From positions 1-43,498 of IMG/VR virus record IMGVR_UViG_3300025699_000015: 43,498 nt of DNA. One strand, given 5' to 3'. A program made the position numbers and the translations under genes. Shown here piece by piece: positions 31,094 through 38,600 of the stretch; the stretch's first letter is position 1, and each line of letters begins with the position of its first letter. Below the pieces are notes generated by a model that worked only from the letters and a program-made list of their open reading frames with translations, did not search any database and was not told the origin of the DNA. The DNA is from a virus.

Positions 31094-31424
31094 TGTCATT
31101 CATTATTCCGAGGATTATATTGAAGTCTATAACTTTCTATCGTTTCGAAGCGCTCTTAATAAGATGTACAACATTTGCCTCGGCCTCTATAGAAGCATTA
31201 AATCCTACAACCAAATGCATAACACAGCAGATGATCTAGATCATTATTTTTTAGATTGGTTCCATGGACAAATTTGGAAAGAGGAGTACTTTGAGTATGA
31301 ATACTTTATTGAATTAGGAGAAGTGGAGGCTAGCTTGGTTGCCGAATCTCTTTGTGCCTTCATAGCTGAGTACACTGATTGGCGAGAACGATTACACATT
31401 ACTTACGGAGAAATAAAAGGATAA
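31074..31424 (+). CDS. Helical hypothetical protein
   Basis: A 116-residue protein rich in aromatic and acidic residues (DHYFLDWFHGQIWKEEYFE). Largely helical by composition. Not recognised. It overlaps the previous gene by 20 nt and precedes a promoter. Confidence 0.6.
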   Translation: MPLTIHNVIHYSEDYIEVYNFLSFRSALNKMYNICLGLYRSIKSYNQMHNTADDLDHYFLDWFHGQIWKEEYFEYEYFIELGEVEASLVAESLCAFIAEYTDWRERLHITYGEIKG

Positions 31425-31430
31425 ATAAGC

Positions 31431-31458
31431 TTGACAAATGTTATGAACAGGTTATATT
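31431..31458 (+). promoter_or_regulatory. Sigma70-type promoter
   Basis: TTGACA, 16-nt spacer, TATATT preceded by AGGT rather than TGT. Leader about 29 nt to the ATG at 31488. Confidence 0.82.
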
Positions 31459-31487
31459 ATTAATACTGTACCAATAAAGGAGGATAC

Positions 31488-31754
31488 ATGTATCAAACAA
31501 ACTACCAACAAATCTTATTAGCAGCAACTGATGTTGTAGAATTTATCAGCGCATCATCACGAGCACCCCGCTGGGTCGGAACATTAAATGACTTTGTAAG
31601 CTATGATTTATCACAAACATTAACCATAAGGATGCTGTCAGATCTAATTAATGCGATTAATGACCAAGAAATTACTTTACCAATAACCCAAATCGATAAT
31701 ACAACTGTCATGGTTGACACAAAAGTACTTGATATCTTAGGAGATCTTTTATGA
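31488..31754 (+). CDS. Hypothetical protein
   Basis: An 88-residue protein after AAAGGAGG. Helical with a strand pair near the end (TLPITQIDNTTVMVDTKVL). Not recognised. Ends in an ATGA overlap with the next small gene. Confidence 0.6.
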   Translation: MYQTNYQQILLAATDVVEFISASSRAPRWVGTLNDFVSYDLSQTLTIRMLSDLINAINDQEITLPITQIDNTTVMVDTKVLDILGDLL

Positions 31755-31891
31755 GAACAAAAACAAGAAATTGGCATGCTGTTAATGCCCACCAAAGGAA
31801 AGCAGGGTCACACATAGATAAACAAAAAAAACAATCTAAAAATGCCTGTCGTAAATCTAAGTCTCAAAGACTTAACAATGATGGCATTTGA
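31751..31891 (+). CDS. Tiny basic protein
   Basis: A 46-residue protein starting in the ATGA overlap. It is strongly basic (RNWHAVNAHQRKAGSHIDKQ), like small basic phage proteins that open R-N-x-x-A-x-x-A-H-x-x-x-x-A-x-x-H-x-D-x-K. It may bind nucleic acid. Its end overlaps the next start by 14 nt. Confidence 0.6.
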   Translation: MRTKTRNWHAVNAHQRKAGSHIDKQKKQSKNACRKSKSQRLNNDGI

Positions 31892-32129
31892 ACCACTAGA
31901 CTATGATAATGCTGCTATCGGCAGTGAGGTCCGGTGGCTAGGTGATAACCCAGTAATAGGATTTATAACATCGATTGAAGAATACGGGTGGATCGAAGAT
32001 GACGAGAGAGAGCTAGTATCTCATTCATTTTATATTGTTGTTGCTAATTGTGATGGCACCACGCATGAATTCGACATTAACTCTCTCGCCATTTATTGCC
32101 CCACAGTGATGGTAAGAGTCCCCGATTAA
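31878..32129 (+). CDS. Small GDLV-family-like protein
   Basis: About 83 residues; tandem ATGs at 31878 and 31881 overlap the end of the basic protein. Core AAIGSEVRWLGD, then VIGFITSIEEYGW, FYIVVANCDG. A divergent family member. No strong SD, so coupling is likely. Confidence 0.5.
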   Translation: MMAFEPLDYDNAAIGSEVRWLGDNPVIGFITSIEEYGWIEDDERELVSHSFYIVVANCDGTTHEFDINSLAIYCPTVMVRVPD

Positions 32130-32152
32130 TAAATCCTGAATAAATAAAAAAC

Positions 32153-32180
32153 TTGACAAATAATCACAATAGGTTATATT
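32153..32180 (+). promoter_or_regulatory. Sigma70-type promoter
   Basis: TTGACA, 16-nt spacer, TATATT. First of the right-hand class with an A/C-rich spacer ending in GGT. Leader about 41 nt to 32222. Confidence 0.82.
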
Positions 32181-32221
32181 ATATACAACGGCAATCCTGC
32201 TATCATTGAACTGGAGTTTTG

Positions 32222-33250
32222 ATGAGAAAATTAAAAAATAAAGGGCCATGGTGCTACATGTGTAGTGTTTATGGACATGGGTCCACAAAATGCCCCAATC
32301 TGGATAAATATTTAGATATGGTAGCTCTGGTTATATCAACAAATGGTTTGGGGGATGAATGGCTTGATGAGTCTGGATCTCTTGATATGAACAAACTCGT
32401 TGCTGATCCCAATAGCTTAGTAAATTTTACATATTTGAGTGTAAAGGCCCTTGATGCCTCCAACAAAATGGGAACCAATGGGCTGCCACCCTTAAAGTCT
32501 GCTGTTATCCTTTACAAAGCGATCAGAGCTAAGAAAAAACAACACAATTATAAGTTAGCCGGTGAGAAGAGGCGAGGTAAAAGTCGTACACGAGCATCGA
32601 GGTGTGGATATTGTAGCATCGTTGGTCATACTCGGCGGACTTGTACGCAAATGGCAGAAAACCAGACCTTGGTGCTTAATGCCAATAAACTATATCGGAG
32701 ACAGTTTGCTGATCGTATGAGCAGCCTCTCTCTTGGTGCTGGGGCACTCCTACAATTCACTATAAATGCCGATGGCATTGTAGGGAAAACTCATGGATGG
32801 TATCCGTATTATCCTGACTCTTTCTTATCCATTGTTCCTGAATTAGCATTTAGAGATTGTACTGTTTTCAATATGGTATCTAACTATGACTATACCCATA
32901 GAGCCGTACTAGATCACCATCCAGTAGGAGTTACTATCGAAGATACGCGGTTACGAAAAAGCTTACCTATTGTCTCTAATGCTCGCTTTTTTGATAAAGC
33001 TTTTGCTGGCAATGAGCGAAAGGGACATGTTGCGCTTGGTCCCGAGTCAAACATAGGCTTAACCGCATATGATATAACAGTAATAAAGCCATCCAAGAGA
33101 CAAGAGTTCACCGAAGAGTGGATTAATGAAGAAAGCCCTTGGTTTATGGAACTTTTCAAGAAAGCCCGACTTAATTCGTATGAGTGGAATTCTACTTTTG
33201 GACAAATTCAACATTGGTATGACAAAGCGAAGGTATATGATGTCCAATGA
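32222..33250 (+). CDS. Double CCHC zinc-knuckle protein
   Basis: A 342-residue protein with two retroviral-type zinc knuckles, C-x2-C-x4-H-x4-C: CYMCSVYGHGSTKC (C11, C14, H19, C24) and CGYCSIVGHTRRTC (C128, C131, H136, C141). A lysine/arginine-rich stretch (AGEKRRGKSRTRAS) precedes the second. The C-terminal 200 residues (YYPDSFLSIVPELAFRDCTV) look globular and unfamiliar. Zinc knuckles bind single-stranded nucleic acid, so an RNA- or ssDNA-binding role is inferred. The ATG at 32222 follows GGAG; a TTG three bases earlier is possible. By far the largest gene of its neighbourhood. Confidence 0.75.
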   Translation: MRKLKNKGPWCYMCSVYGHGSTKCPNLDKYLDMVALVISTNGLGDEWLDESGSLDMNKLVADPNSLVNFTYLSVKALDASNKMGTNGLPPLKSAVILYKAIRAKKKQHNYKLAGEKRRGKSRTRASRCGYCSIVGHTRRTCTQMAENQTLVLNANKLYRRQFADRMSSLSLGAGALLQFTINADGIVGKTHGWYPYYPDSFLSIVPELAFRDCTVFNMVSNYDYTHRAVLDHHPVGVTIEDTRLRKSLPIVSNARFFDKAFAGNERKGHVALGPESNIGLTAYDITVIKPSKRQEFTEEWINEESPWFMELFKKARLNSYEWNSTFGQIQHWYDKAKVYDVQ

Positions 33251-33446
33251 AGTAAAAATCGGCTCCCTTGTTTCTTATCCGTCATGGGTTGAAGGCACAG
33301 GGCTTATAAGGCGATTTGGGATTGTAAGACAGATAGCCACAGCTATTGAAGGAGATACAATTGTATTGGTAATGTCAACAGATGGAACAACAGAGATAAC
33401 TAACCTTGATGGATGCGAAGTGTGTCATGGAGCTAAGAATGATTAA
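33240..33446 (+). CDS. Small GDLV-family SH3/KOW-like protein
   Basis: A 68-residue protein (ATG at 33237 also possible) overlapping the zinc-knuckle gene. Core VKIGSLVSYPS, then FGIVRQI and IVLVMSTDGTTEI strands; ends with a C-x2-C-type pair (GCEVCHG). Confidence 0.6.
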   Translation: MSNEVKIGSLVSYPSWVEGTGLIRRFGIVRQIATAIEGDTIVLVMSTDGTTEITNLDGCEVCHGAKND

Positions 33447-33651
33447 AGAAGAAGATTTTGCTATCGGAGACTTGGTTAGATATACTGGGCATGGCCATAG
33501 CGAATATAGATCGAAGCGAATGATTGGTGTTGTAATACGGTCTCATAGATTTGCGGAGCAATGTAAGGTAAGCTGGGTATGTCAACCCGAGACCAAAGGT
33601 TGTTGGTACTGGAAGAGCAACTTAAAAAAGATTAATAAAATAAAACACTAA
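33439..33651 (+). CDS. Small GDLV-family SH3/KOW-like protein
   Basis: A 70-residue protein. The ATG at 33439 has GGAG seven nt upstream and overlaps the previous gene by 8 nt. Core FAIGDLVRYTGHG, then IGVVIRSH, and a basic C-terminus (LKKINKIKH). Confidence 0.65.
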   Translation: MIKEEDFAIGDLVRYTGHGHSEYRSKRMIGVVIRSHRFAEQCKVSWVCQPETKGCWYWKSNLKKINKIKH

Positions 33652-33678
33652 AGACTATTATAGTATAGGGAGAAAATT

Positions 33679-33903
33679 ATGAAAAACATTGGAATTTTTG
33701 GAGAATATGAAGAAAAGCATCAAAGGTTACTGGATAATCTTGCCATGTATCAAACCATGAAGCAGTTTATTGAATCACTGGGCCAATATCCAGAAGGAGC
33801 AGGGCACGATGAGTACACAGAACACATGATGCAGTCTTTATTTGATATTATTAATAGATACGCTGAAGATGCCCGAAAAGATGACCAATATCAGGATCAC
33901 TAG
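33679..33903 (+). CDS. Small helical hypothetical protein
   Basis: A 74-residue protein after AGGGAG. Helical, acidic and histidine-containing (GHDEYTEHMMQSLFDII). Not recognised. The next gene starts on the base after its stop. Confidence 0.6.
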   Translation: MKNIGIFGEYEEKHQRLLDNLAMYQTMKQFIESLGQYPEGAGHDEYTEHMMQSLFDIINRYAEDARKDDQYQDH

Positions 33904-34158
33904 ATGAGATCTATCTTTGATAAAATGGCTGCTAAAAGCCAAGTGGTTGTTGGTGACCTAGTAGAGCCTGAAGAGATCCCATTACGAAGATACTACGGGT
34001 TAATTAATGTGGTTGTATGGGTGCCCGAAAACTTCGCAGCCTTTACAAATGTTGTTTACATCAATCAAAACGATTGGATTCGAGTTTATTCTCCCAAAGT
34101 TGACAAAGAATGGACCTTGAAGATGGGAGAATACATAAAAATAAACAAATCTACTTGA
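33904..34158 (+). CDS. Small GDLV-family SH3/KOW-like protein
   Basis: An 84-residue protein, core VVVGDLVEPEEIP, then YYGLINVVVW and IRVYSPKVD. Its TGA stop is the TGA of the next promoter's TTGACA. Confidence 0.6.
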   Translation: MRSIFDKMAAKSQVVVGDLVEPEEIPLRRYYGLINVVVWVPENFAAFTNVVYINQNDWIRVYSPKVDKEWTLKMGEYIKINKST

Positions 34159-34182
34159 CAAACATTCCTAATAGGTTATATT
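34155..34182 (+). promoter_or_regulatory. Sigma70-type promoter
   Basis: TTGACA, 16-nt spacer, TATATT; -35 contains the previous stop codon. Leader about 50 nt to the ATG at 34233. Confidence 0.83.
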
Positions 34183-34232
34183 ATATACATCAGACAAACT
34201 GATACTCCTAAACCCTTCACAGGATACACACG

Positions 34233-34601
34233 ATGGCTTATTTACAACCAAAACTATTAATCTTTATTAAGAACAGTGGCCAACCCATAACCGCAATCAT
34301 TGACAAGGTAGCCTTCCGGAAATACTGGGGCAAAAGAAAAGACAAAGCAACTGGCCAAATGGTTCGTGCTCGCAAGTCTATGCCTTATGCTATCTGCTCT
34401 GTCGTAATGTCACAAGACCCCGAGGTAAGTCTCGGAGCAAAATTTACAATACCGGGATATAAACTCCAGAATATTATTGTAAAGAACGATAAAGCTCTTG
34501 CCTTTCATCATAAATACGAGGTTGAGTTTGCTGACACTTATGGAAACGAGTGGGTACAAACACTAATTAATGAGGAAACTAAAAATGAATCAAATATTTA
34601 A
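34233..34601 (+). CDS. Beta-rich basic hypothetical protein
   Basis: A 122-residue protein. After a strand (PKLLIFIKNSGQPI) comes a basic loop (KYWGKRKDKATGQM) and further strands (FTIPGYKLQNIIVKN). Not recognised. The next gene starts 17 nt before its stop. Confidence 0.6.
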   Translation: MAYLQPKLLIFIKNSGQPITAIIDKVAFRKYWGKRKDKATGQMVRARKSMPYAICSVVMSQDPEVSLGAKFTIPGYKLQNIIVKNDKALAFHHKYEVEFADTYGNEWVQTLINEETKNESNI

Positions 34602-34782
34602 AATTGGTGACCTTGTAGATTATTGTGGCATCTCTCCCGCTTTTGTAGGAAAAGTTGGCGTTGTTACTGCTTTGGATTCTGGTGCCAAAAGGTCAGCTTA
34701 TGTGTGGTGCCTGTTTGGATCAAGAGAAATCGTGGTTCAACCAAGGCACCTGAGATTAGTAAAGAACAGGAGAAAGAAATGA
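34585..34782 (+). CDS. Small GDLV-family SH3/KOW-like protein
   Basis: A 65-residue protein; ATG at 34585 with GAGGA upstream. Core FKIGDLVDYCG, then VGVVTALDSG and REIVVQPRHLRLVK, ending in a basic tail. Confidence 0.65.
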   Translation: MNQIFKIGDLVDYCGISPAFVGKVGVVTALDSGAKRSAYVWCLFGSREIVVQPRHLRLVKNRRKK

Positions 34783-35132
34783 AAAGAATAATTATAGCCC
34801 TATTAATGTGTGGATGCTATCACACCCCACCAGTTAATTCAACCGTGGTGATACCACCCCCCACCTACATGAGCCAACCATTACCTTACTTGCTAGACAA
34901 AACAAGTCCCCCTCGACCGCTTCATCCACATCATCCGAATATGATATGGGTTTGGGTTCCAGCCCACATGAAGAATGGTTACATGATTGCTGGACATTGG
35001 GAACAAAGAAGAAAGCCAAAGCAACCACCCGTGGTTTATGGGCCACGACCCCCAATAAAACCGAAGCCTCCTCTGAAGCCAAAGCCCAAGAAGAAGCCAA
35101 CACACACCGTAAAGCCTAAGAGAAAGAAATAG
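34779..35132 (+). CDS. Putative lipoprotein with proline/lysine tail
   Basis: A 117-residue protein. MKRIIIALLMCGCYHTPP is a short lipoprotein-like signal with C13 as the probable lipidated residue (-1 is Gly). The middle has WVWVPAHMKNGYMIAGHW, similar to envelope-protein W-x-x-G-x-W repeats. The last 40 residues are almost all proline and lysine (PKPPLKPKPKKKP). ATG after AGGAG; 4-nt ATGA overlap. It could sit in the outer or inner membrane with a tail reaching into peptidoglycan. Role unknown; superinfection exclusion is possible. Confidence 0.7.
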   Translation: MKRIIIALLMCGCYHTPPVNSTVVIPPPTYMSQPLPYLLDKTSPPRPLHPHHPNMIWVWVPAHMKNGYMIAGHWEQRRKPKQPPVVYGPRPPIKPKPPLKPKPKKKPTHTVKPKRKK

Positions 35133-35365
35133 TGGATGAGCAGCAAAAAAAAGAACTAAAATTCAAAGTTGGAGACCTTGTTGTCTTATCGGCTGCTGGT
35201 GAGAAGAACTATGGAAATAGCTCCGCCTTTGATGAGATCCTCATTATAACTCGGATTAGGAATGGGCGGGATTTCCCCATCGGTGCCCTTAGAGTTAGAG
35301 ATTTGCGTGGCATTCATTTTAAAGAATACGAACTTAAATTTGCGAAGGCACCACCCAAGAAATGA
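35132..35365 (+). CDS. Small GDLV-family SH3/KOW-like protein
   Basis: A 77-residue protein from GTG at 35132 (TAGTG overlap). Core FKVGDLVVLSAAGEKNYGN is clearly paralogous to the proteins at 38346 and 38942, which read GDLVTLS(S/A)AG. Lysine-rich end. Confidence 0.65.
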   Translation: MDEQQKKELKFKVGDLVVLSAAGEKNYGNSSAFDEILIITRIRNGRDFPIGALRVRDLRGIHFKEYELKFAKAPPKK

Positions 35366-35523
35366 AAGTAGGAGATCTTGTAAGAGGCAACTTTACAGTT
35401 GGCATTGGTATTATTGCCAAAGACTATGGGGATGGTTGGTTTAAGGTGACATTTCCTAGTGGACATGACACTCTCTATTATAAGACAGCACTAATAAAAG
35501 TAAATAAAAAACTTGACAAATAA
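35362..35523 (+). CDS. Short GDLV-family SH3/KOW-like protein
   Basis: A 53-residue protein beginning MKVGDLVRGN in an ATGA overlap. Then VGIGIIAKDYGDGWFKVTF, the family's second and third strands. Its last residues (KKLDK) are encoded by the next promoter's -35 region. Confidence 0.65.
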   Translation: MKVGDLVRGNFTVGIGIIAKDYGDGWFKVTFPSGHDTLYYKTALIKVNKKLDK

Positions 35524-35540
35524 TCACAACCGGTTATATT
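35513..35540 (+). promoter_or_regulatory. Sigma70-type promoter
   Basis: TTGACA, 16-nt spacer, TATATT; overlaps the end of 35362. Leader about 32 nt to the ATG at 35573. Confidence 0.83.
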
Positions 35541-35572
35541 ATATACTCCACCCAAGAACACAGGAAAAAACA

Positions 35573-36088
35573 ATGAACATATTCGCAATCGAAGGTAAAG
35601 GCAATCAAATCGACTGGATAAAGTCGGCTCAATCACTAGACAATTATCGTGTGGTCAAGATGATTTTAGAAAGCTGTCAAATGCTGTGTACCGCTATCAA
35701 TGACCAACATGGAGAGAAGGTCACACCATACAAAAATGCTCACCTCAACCACCCGTCAACCAAGTGGGTTCGTGCTTCTTCGGCTAACTTCGAGTGCCTT
35801 GTGGAGCATACACTTGCTATGCTTGACGAGTACACCGAGCGGTTCGGCAAGATACACAAGTGTGCTGGCGTACTGGAGACTGTGCTGGATCTCTATGACC
35901 CCTCCCTATTTCCTTCGTCTAATACTACCCCCCTGCCTCTGTGTATGCCTGACGAGTACAAGAGCGACAACACAGTAGAAAGTTATCGTCGCTTTTACAC
36001 CGACAAGCCACGAATGCGATACCCCACAAACAAAATACCACAGTGGTTTTTAGAATACAGAACTTCAGACTTTCAGCAGATAGGATAA
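35573..36088 (+). CDS. Conserved phage protein of the VVKMILES family
   Basis: A 171-residue protein. RVVKMILESCQMLCTA, then KNAHLNHPSTKWVRAS and EYTERFGKIHK form a pattern I recall from proteins shared by many large phages (H-V-V-K-M then Q-L-L, then H-x-x-HP-x-x-W-x, then R-Y-x-K-x-HK). Function in that family is unknown to me. ATG after AGG with a 32-nt leader. The C-terminal third is proline-rich. Confidence 0.72.
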   Translation: MNIFAIEGKGNQIDWIKSAQSLDNYRVVKMILESCQMLCTAINDQHGEKVTPYKNAHLNHPSTKWVRASSANFECLVEHTLAMLDEYTERFGKIHKCAGVLETVLDLYDPSLFPSSNTTPLPLCMPDEYKSDNTVESYRRFYTDKPRMRYPTNKIPQWFLEYRTSDFQQIG

Positions 36089-36092
36089 CCCA

Positions 36093-36263
36093 ATGAGATT
36101 CATAGTCGGAGACACAATAAAAATTACTTTAACCGATGGTGAAACATTTACAGGTGAGGTCGTGGAAAATGAAAGAGGCTTTGTAGTCTTAATGGGCCCA
36201 ACTGGTGAGAGATTTGTATGTCGCACAGACCGTTGTCGGAGTGCTAATGTCCATAGTGGATAG
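36093..36263 (+). CDS. Short GDLV/Sm-like small protein
   Basis: A 56-residue protein starting 4 nt after the previous stop. MRFIVGDTIKITLTDGETF then TGEVVENERGFVVLMG resembles both the GDLV set (VGD-T-I) and Sm-like strands. Contains a C-x4-C pair. The next gene begins 17 nt inside it. Confidence 0.55.
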   Translation: MRFIVGDTIKITLTDGETFTGEVVENERGFVVLMGPTGERFVCRTDRCRSANVHSG

Positions 36264-36468
36264 ATACCCCGTTGGAAGTCTGCTTATGCATCGTAGGACA
36301 GGGTCACCATTATTTGCTATCGTAGTTTCACATGAATTTTTTGGAAATATATGTAAAATAAAGCTGAAACTTGCGAATCCACCTCCACATTATTCACTAT
36401 TTTATATCGCATGGTCCGATGAGATAGCATATACATGGGAAATCATATCCAAAGGAAATAAAAAATAA
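36247..36468 (+). CDS. Small GDLV-family SH3/KOW-like protein
   Basis: A 73-residue protein; ATG at 36247 with CGGAG upstream. Core YPVGSLLMHRR, then FAIVVSH and CKIKLKL strands and a lysine-rich end shared with the A-tract before the next promoter. Confidence 0.6.
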   Translation: MSIVDRYPVGSLLMHRRTGSPLFAIVVSHEFFGNICKIKLKLANPPPHYSLFYIAWSDEIAYTWEIISKGNKK

Positions 36469-36486
36469 TCTTTTTCACTTTTTTTC

Positions 36487-36514
36487 TTGACAAACAATCC
36501 CAATCGGTTATATT
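36487..36514 (+). promoter_or_regulatory. Sigma70-type promoter (CGGT spacer end)
   Basis: TTGACA, 16-nt spacer ending ATCGGT, TATATT. Preceded by an A-run and T-run. Leader about 31 nt. Confidence 0.84.
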
Positions 36515-36545
36515 ATATACATCAACCGAGAACTATGGAGATCTC

Positions 36546-37223
36546 ATGGAAATAGAAAAGCAATTGACAAAGCTATTGGCCACCATTAACGCTGAAGAGA
36601 AGCCAAACGAAAGGCATCTTGAAGTTATTACCTCATTTATAAATGCGAGTGAAAAATACGGAGGCTTAACACCTCGTCAAGCTAGCTATTTTGAGTCTAT
36701 TCAAAAGCAATACTCTGCTGAGCATCAGGCAGAGATGGAAAAATGTAGAGACCGCTTGCTTAACGATGAAGAATACCAGAATGACCTTAAGATTGTCGCT
36801 GCGTTTTATGATATAACAGGCTATTATCGGAACATTGTCGTGCGATTACAAGATTGGTTCCGTGGCGAAGGTGATGTTCCAGCTAACTACCATGCTTCTA
36901 TCGATAGAATGTTGAACAACAAGTATGCTCAACAGGTTCTGGAGTCACATAAGACTGCTCCTCTTTATCCACTAGGGTCTCTTGTAACCCCTAGGGGCCA
37001 CTCATCCGTAGCTGCGAGTACATGGAGAACCATTTATGGCCTTCTTACAAACCAAGCATGCATTATAACCAAAATTGATTCAAAGCCTATCGATAAATCG
37101 CTTACATATAACAAGACCCGTGGTGGTACTCGCTATTACACCATCTTTGCTCCATCTATTGGTAAGTCATATGATATTATTGAAAGAGATTTAAAGAGAT
37201 TTTCAAGAAAGAATAAAAAATAA
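36546..37223 (+). CDS. Helical domain fused to a GDLV-type domain
   Basis: A 225-residue protein. Residues 1-135 are charged helices (MEIEKQLTKLLATIN; EHQAEMEKCRDRLLND). The C-terminal third holds a GDLV-type core, YPLGSLVTPRGH, then TIYGLLTNQACIITKI and YYTIFAPS. It is the only member of the small family carrying an extra domain, which suggests the small domain is a general interaction module. Ends in a lysine-rich tail (SRKNKK). ATG with GGAG. Confidence 0.65.
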   Translation: MEIEKQLTKLLATINAEEKPNERHLEVITSFINASEKYGGLTPRQASYFESIQKQYSAEHQAEMEKCRDRLLNDEEYQNDLKIVAAFYDITGYYRNIVVRLQDWFRGEGDVPANYHASIDRMLNNKYAQQVLESHKTAPLYPLGSLVTPRGHSSVAASTWRTIYGLLTNQACIITKIDSKPIDKSLTYNKTRGGTRYYTIFAPSIGKSYDIIERDLKRFSRKNKK

Positions 37224-37232
37224 ACTTTTTTC

Positions 37233-37261
37233 TTGACAAACCCACCAACCCATGATACATT
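37233..37261 (+). promoter_or_regulatory. Sigma70-type promoter, extended -10 (TACATT variant)
   Basis: TTGACA, 17-nt spacer, TGaTACATT. Leader about 32 nt to the ATG at 37294. Confidence 0.76.
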
Positions 37262-37293
37262 ATCTATACCAACCGAGAGCAACGGAGTTTCTC

Positions 37294-37647
37294 ATGAAAA
37301 CAAGCACCATAACAGTTTCATTAAATACAAGCGGAAGCCGCTGTGTCTACCAAGGCCGTGGCTATTTTAATTACCCTTTTGTGGTTCATCGACCTCAGAG
37401 TGGGGATGGTAAGCTTGAAACTTCCAGCCAATGGTGGGTGATAACACATGTTGCTAGTGGAAAAATGGTTCTCCGCTCTCGAACCTTGGATGATAGCCAA
37501 AAGGTCATCGCAATACTTAAGAAATATACTGTGTTCTTAATGCCTGAATGCGATAAGTTCTATAAGATTTGTGCTAGTCAAGGCGGAAAGATTATGGGCA
37601 GTGTTGAGGAAGCCGGTTTTGATAGAAGTGCTGGTAGGTTTGTATGA
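37294..37647 (+). CDS. Beta-rich hypothetical protein
   Basis: A 117-residue protein with CGGAG upstream. Strand-rich (TITVSLNTSGSRCVYQG; WWVITHVASGKMVLRS), ending in a C-terminal helix and glycine/arginine residues. Not recognised. ATGA overlap with the next gene. Confidence 0.6.
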   Translation: MKTSTITVSLNTSGSRCVYQGRGYFNYPFVVHRPQSGDGKLETSSQWWVITHVASGKMVLRSRTLDDSQKVIAILKKYTVFLMPECDKFYKICASQGGKIMGSVEEAGFDRSAGRFV

Positions 37648-37826
37648 CGGTTGATGACCTACCCGTCGGGACACTGATAGAGTGGCAAATTGATACTACC
37701 AAAAGGTTTGGAGTTGTCTTCAGCAATGAGAACGAATTCATTAAGGTGAGACCCTTAAGTCAACCTTTTAACTGGTATTTTAATAATGAGACATTAAAAA
37801 GTTTTAAGGTAAGGAAAGTAAAATGA
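37644..37826 (+). CDS. Small GDLV-family SH3/KOW-like protein
   Basis: A 60-residue protein, core LPVGTLIEWQID, then FGVVFSNENEFIKV and a basic end (FKVRKVK). ATGA overlaps on both sides. Confidence 0.6.
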   Translation: MTVDDLPVGTLIEWQIDTTKRFGVVFSNENEFIKVRPLSQPFNWYFNNETLKSFKVRKVK

Positions 37827-38041
37827 AGTCCAACTCCCCCACCCACCAAGTCGGTGACCTAATACAATATACACATAAATCATCACGATTCTATAAGAAT
37901 GGTCAATTTGGCATCATTGTTGCGGTGATACCTGTCCTTCCCGCTTGGAAATCTGCGGGTTATATGTATAGAATCCAATTTACTACTCATGAAGCAGTAA
38001 TGAAACCAGAGTATTTTAAAGTCGTCAAGAGTGTAAAATGA
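37823..38041 (+). CDS. Small GDLV-family SH3/KOW-like protein
   Basis: A 72-residue protein, core HQVGDLIQYTH, then FGIIVAVIPV and YRIQFTTHE, ending KVVKSVK. Overlaps both neighbours by 4 nt. Confidence 0.65.
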   Translation: MKSNSPTHQVGDLIQYTHKSSRFYKNGQFGIIVAVIPVLPAWKSAGYMYRIQFTTHEAVMKPEYFKVVKSVK

Positions 38042-38277
38042 AAACAATCATCCATGTAAACCAGCATGTAATCAAGAGCAACAGAAAGAAAGGAGAGCTT
38101 GAACCTGTCCTAACCTGTAAGACCTACAAGACCAACACCTATGCCCATGAAGCAATTATCAGGGATGCGGATGGCAATGAGGTTGCCAGAGTGGTCTATC
38201 GGCCCGATAAGCCCCTGTCATGCGGTGCTCATGTCTGGATTGAAACACAGCTAGATGTCGAGACAATAAAAAAATAA
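38038..38277 (+). CDS. Conserved small protein, HVNQHVIK family
   Basis: A 79-residue protein. IIHVNQHVIKSNRKKGELEP, a YAHEAII-x-D-A core and PLSCGAHVWIETQLDVETI follow a pattern I recall from small phage and plasmid proteins with few known functions. Its last residues (KK) come from the A-tract before the next promoter. Confidence 0.65.
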   Translation: MKTIIHVNQHVIKSNRKKGELEPVLTCKTYKTNTYAHEAIIRDADGNEVARVVYRPDKPLSCGAHVWIETQLDVETIKK

Positions 38278-38286
38278 ACTTTTTTC

Positions 38287-38314
38287 TTGACAAACTTTAC
38301 CAATCGGTTATATT
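38287..38314 (+). promoter_or_regulatory. Sigma70-type promoter (duplicated at 38573)
   Basis: TTGACA, 16-nt spacer ending ATCGGT, TATATT. ATG is 59 nt from the start of the -35, as in the copy at 38573. Confidence 0.85.
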
Positions 38315-38361
38315 ATATACATCACAATCAAATAACGGAGTTAAAATGAAGATTGGAGATT
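38287..38361 (+). repeat. Promoter-leader-5' coding repeat, copy 1
   Basis: About 75 nt running from TTGACA through the leader and first eight codons (to GATTTAGT) of the gene at 38346. It matches 38573-38647 with about six mismatches and identical spacing. Confidence 0.85.
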
Positions 38362-38564
38362 TAGTTACACTATCATCTGCCGGTTGCAAGGCGCAAGGAA
38401 ACTGGAGACAAAGAGCATGTGCTACTTTTGGTATAATCGTTTACAGCCTTGGCGATAAATACCATCGTGTCAAATGGATTTACCCACAAGAATATAGCGG
38501 AAAACCATGGAGGAAACCCACAGGCCATAATCGCTACGAACTAAAAAAGTTTAAAAAATCGTAA
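38346..38564 (+). CDS. Small GDLV-family SH3/KOW-like protein
   Basis: A 72-residue protein, MKIGDLVTLSSAG, then FGIIVYSLGDKYHRVKW and a lysine-rich end. Closest visible relatives are at 38942 and 35132. Start of the tandem-paralogue block. Confidence 0.7.
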   Translation: MKIGDLVTLSSAGCKAQGNWRQRACATFGIIVYSLGDKYHRVKWIYPQEYSGKPWRKPTGHNRYELKKFKKS

Positions 38565-38572
38565 TTATTTAC

Positions 38573-38600
38573 TTGACAAACATTCACAATCAGTTATATT
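38573..38600 (+). promoter_or_regulatory. Sigma70-type promoter (copy of 38287)
   Basis: TTGACA, 16-nt spacer, TATATT; near-copy of the promoter at 38287. Confidence 0.84.
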
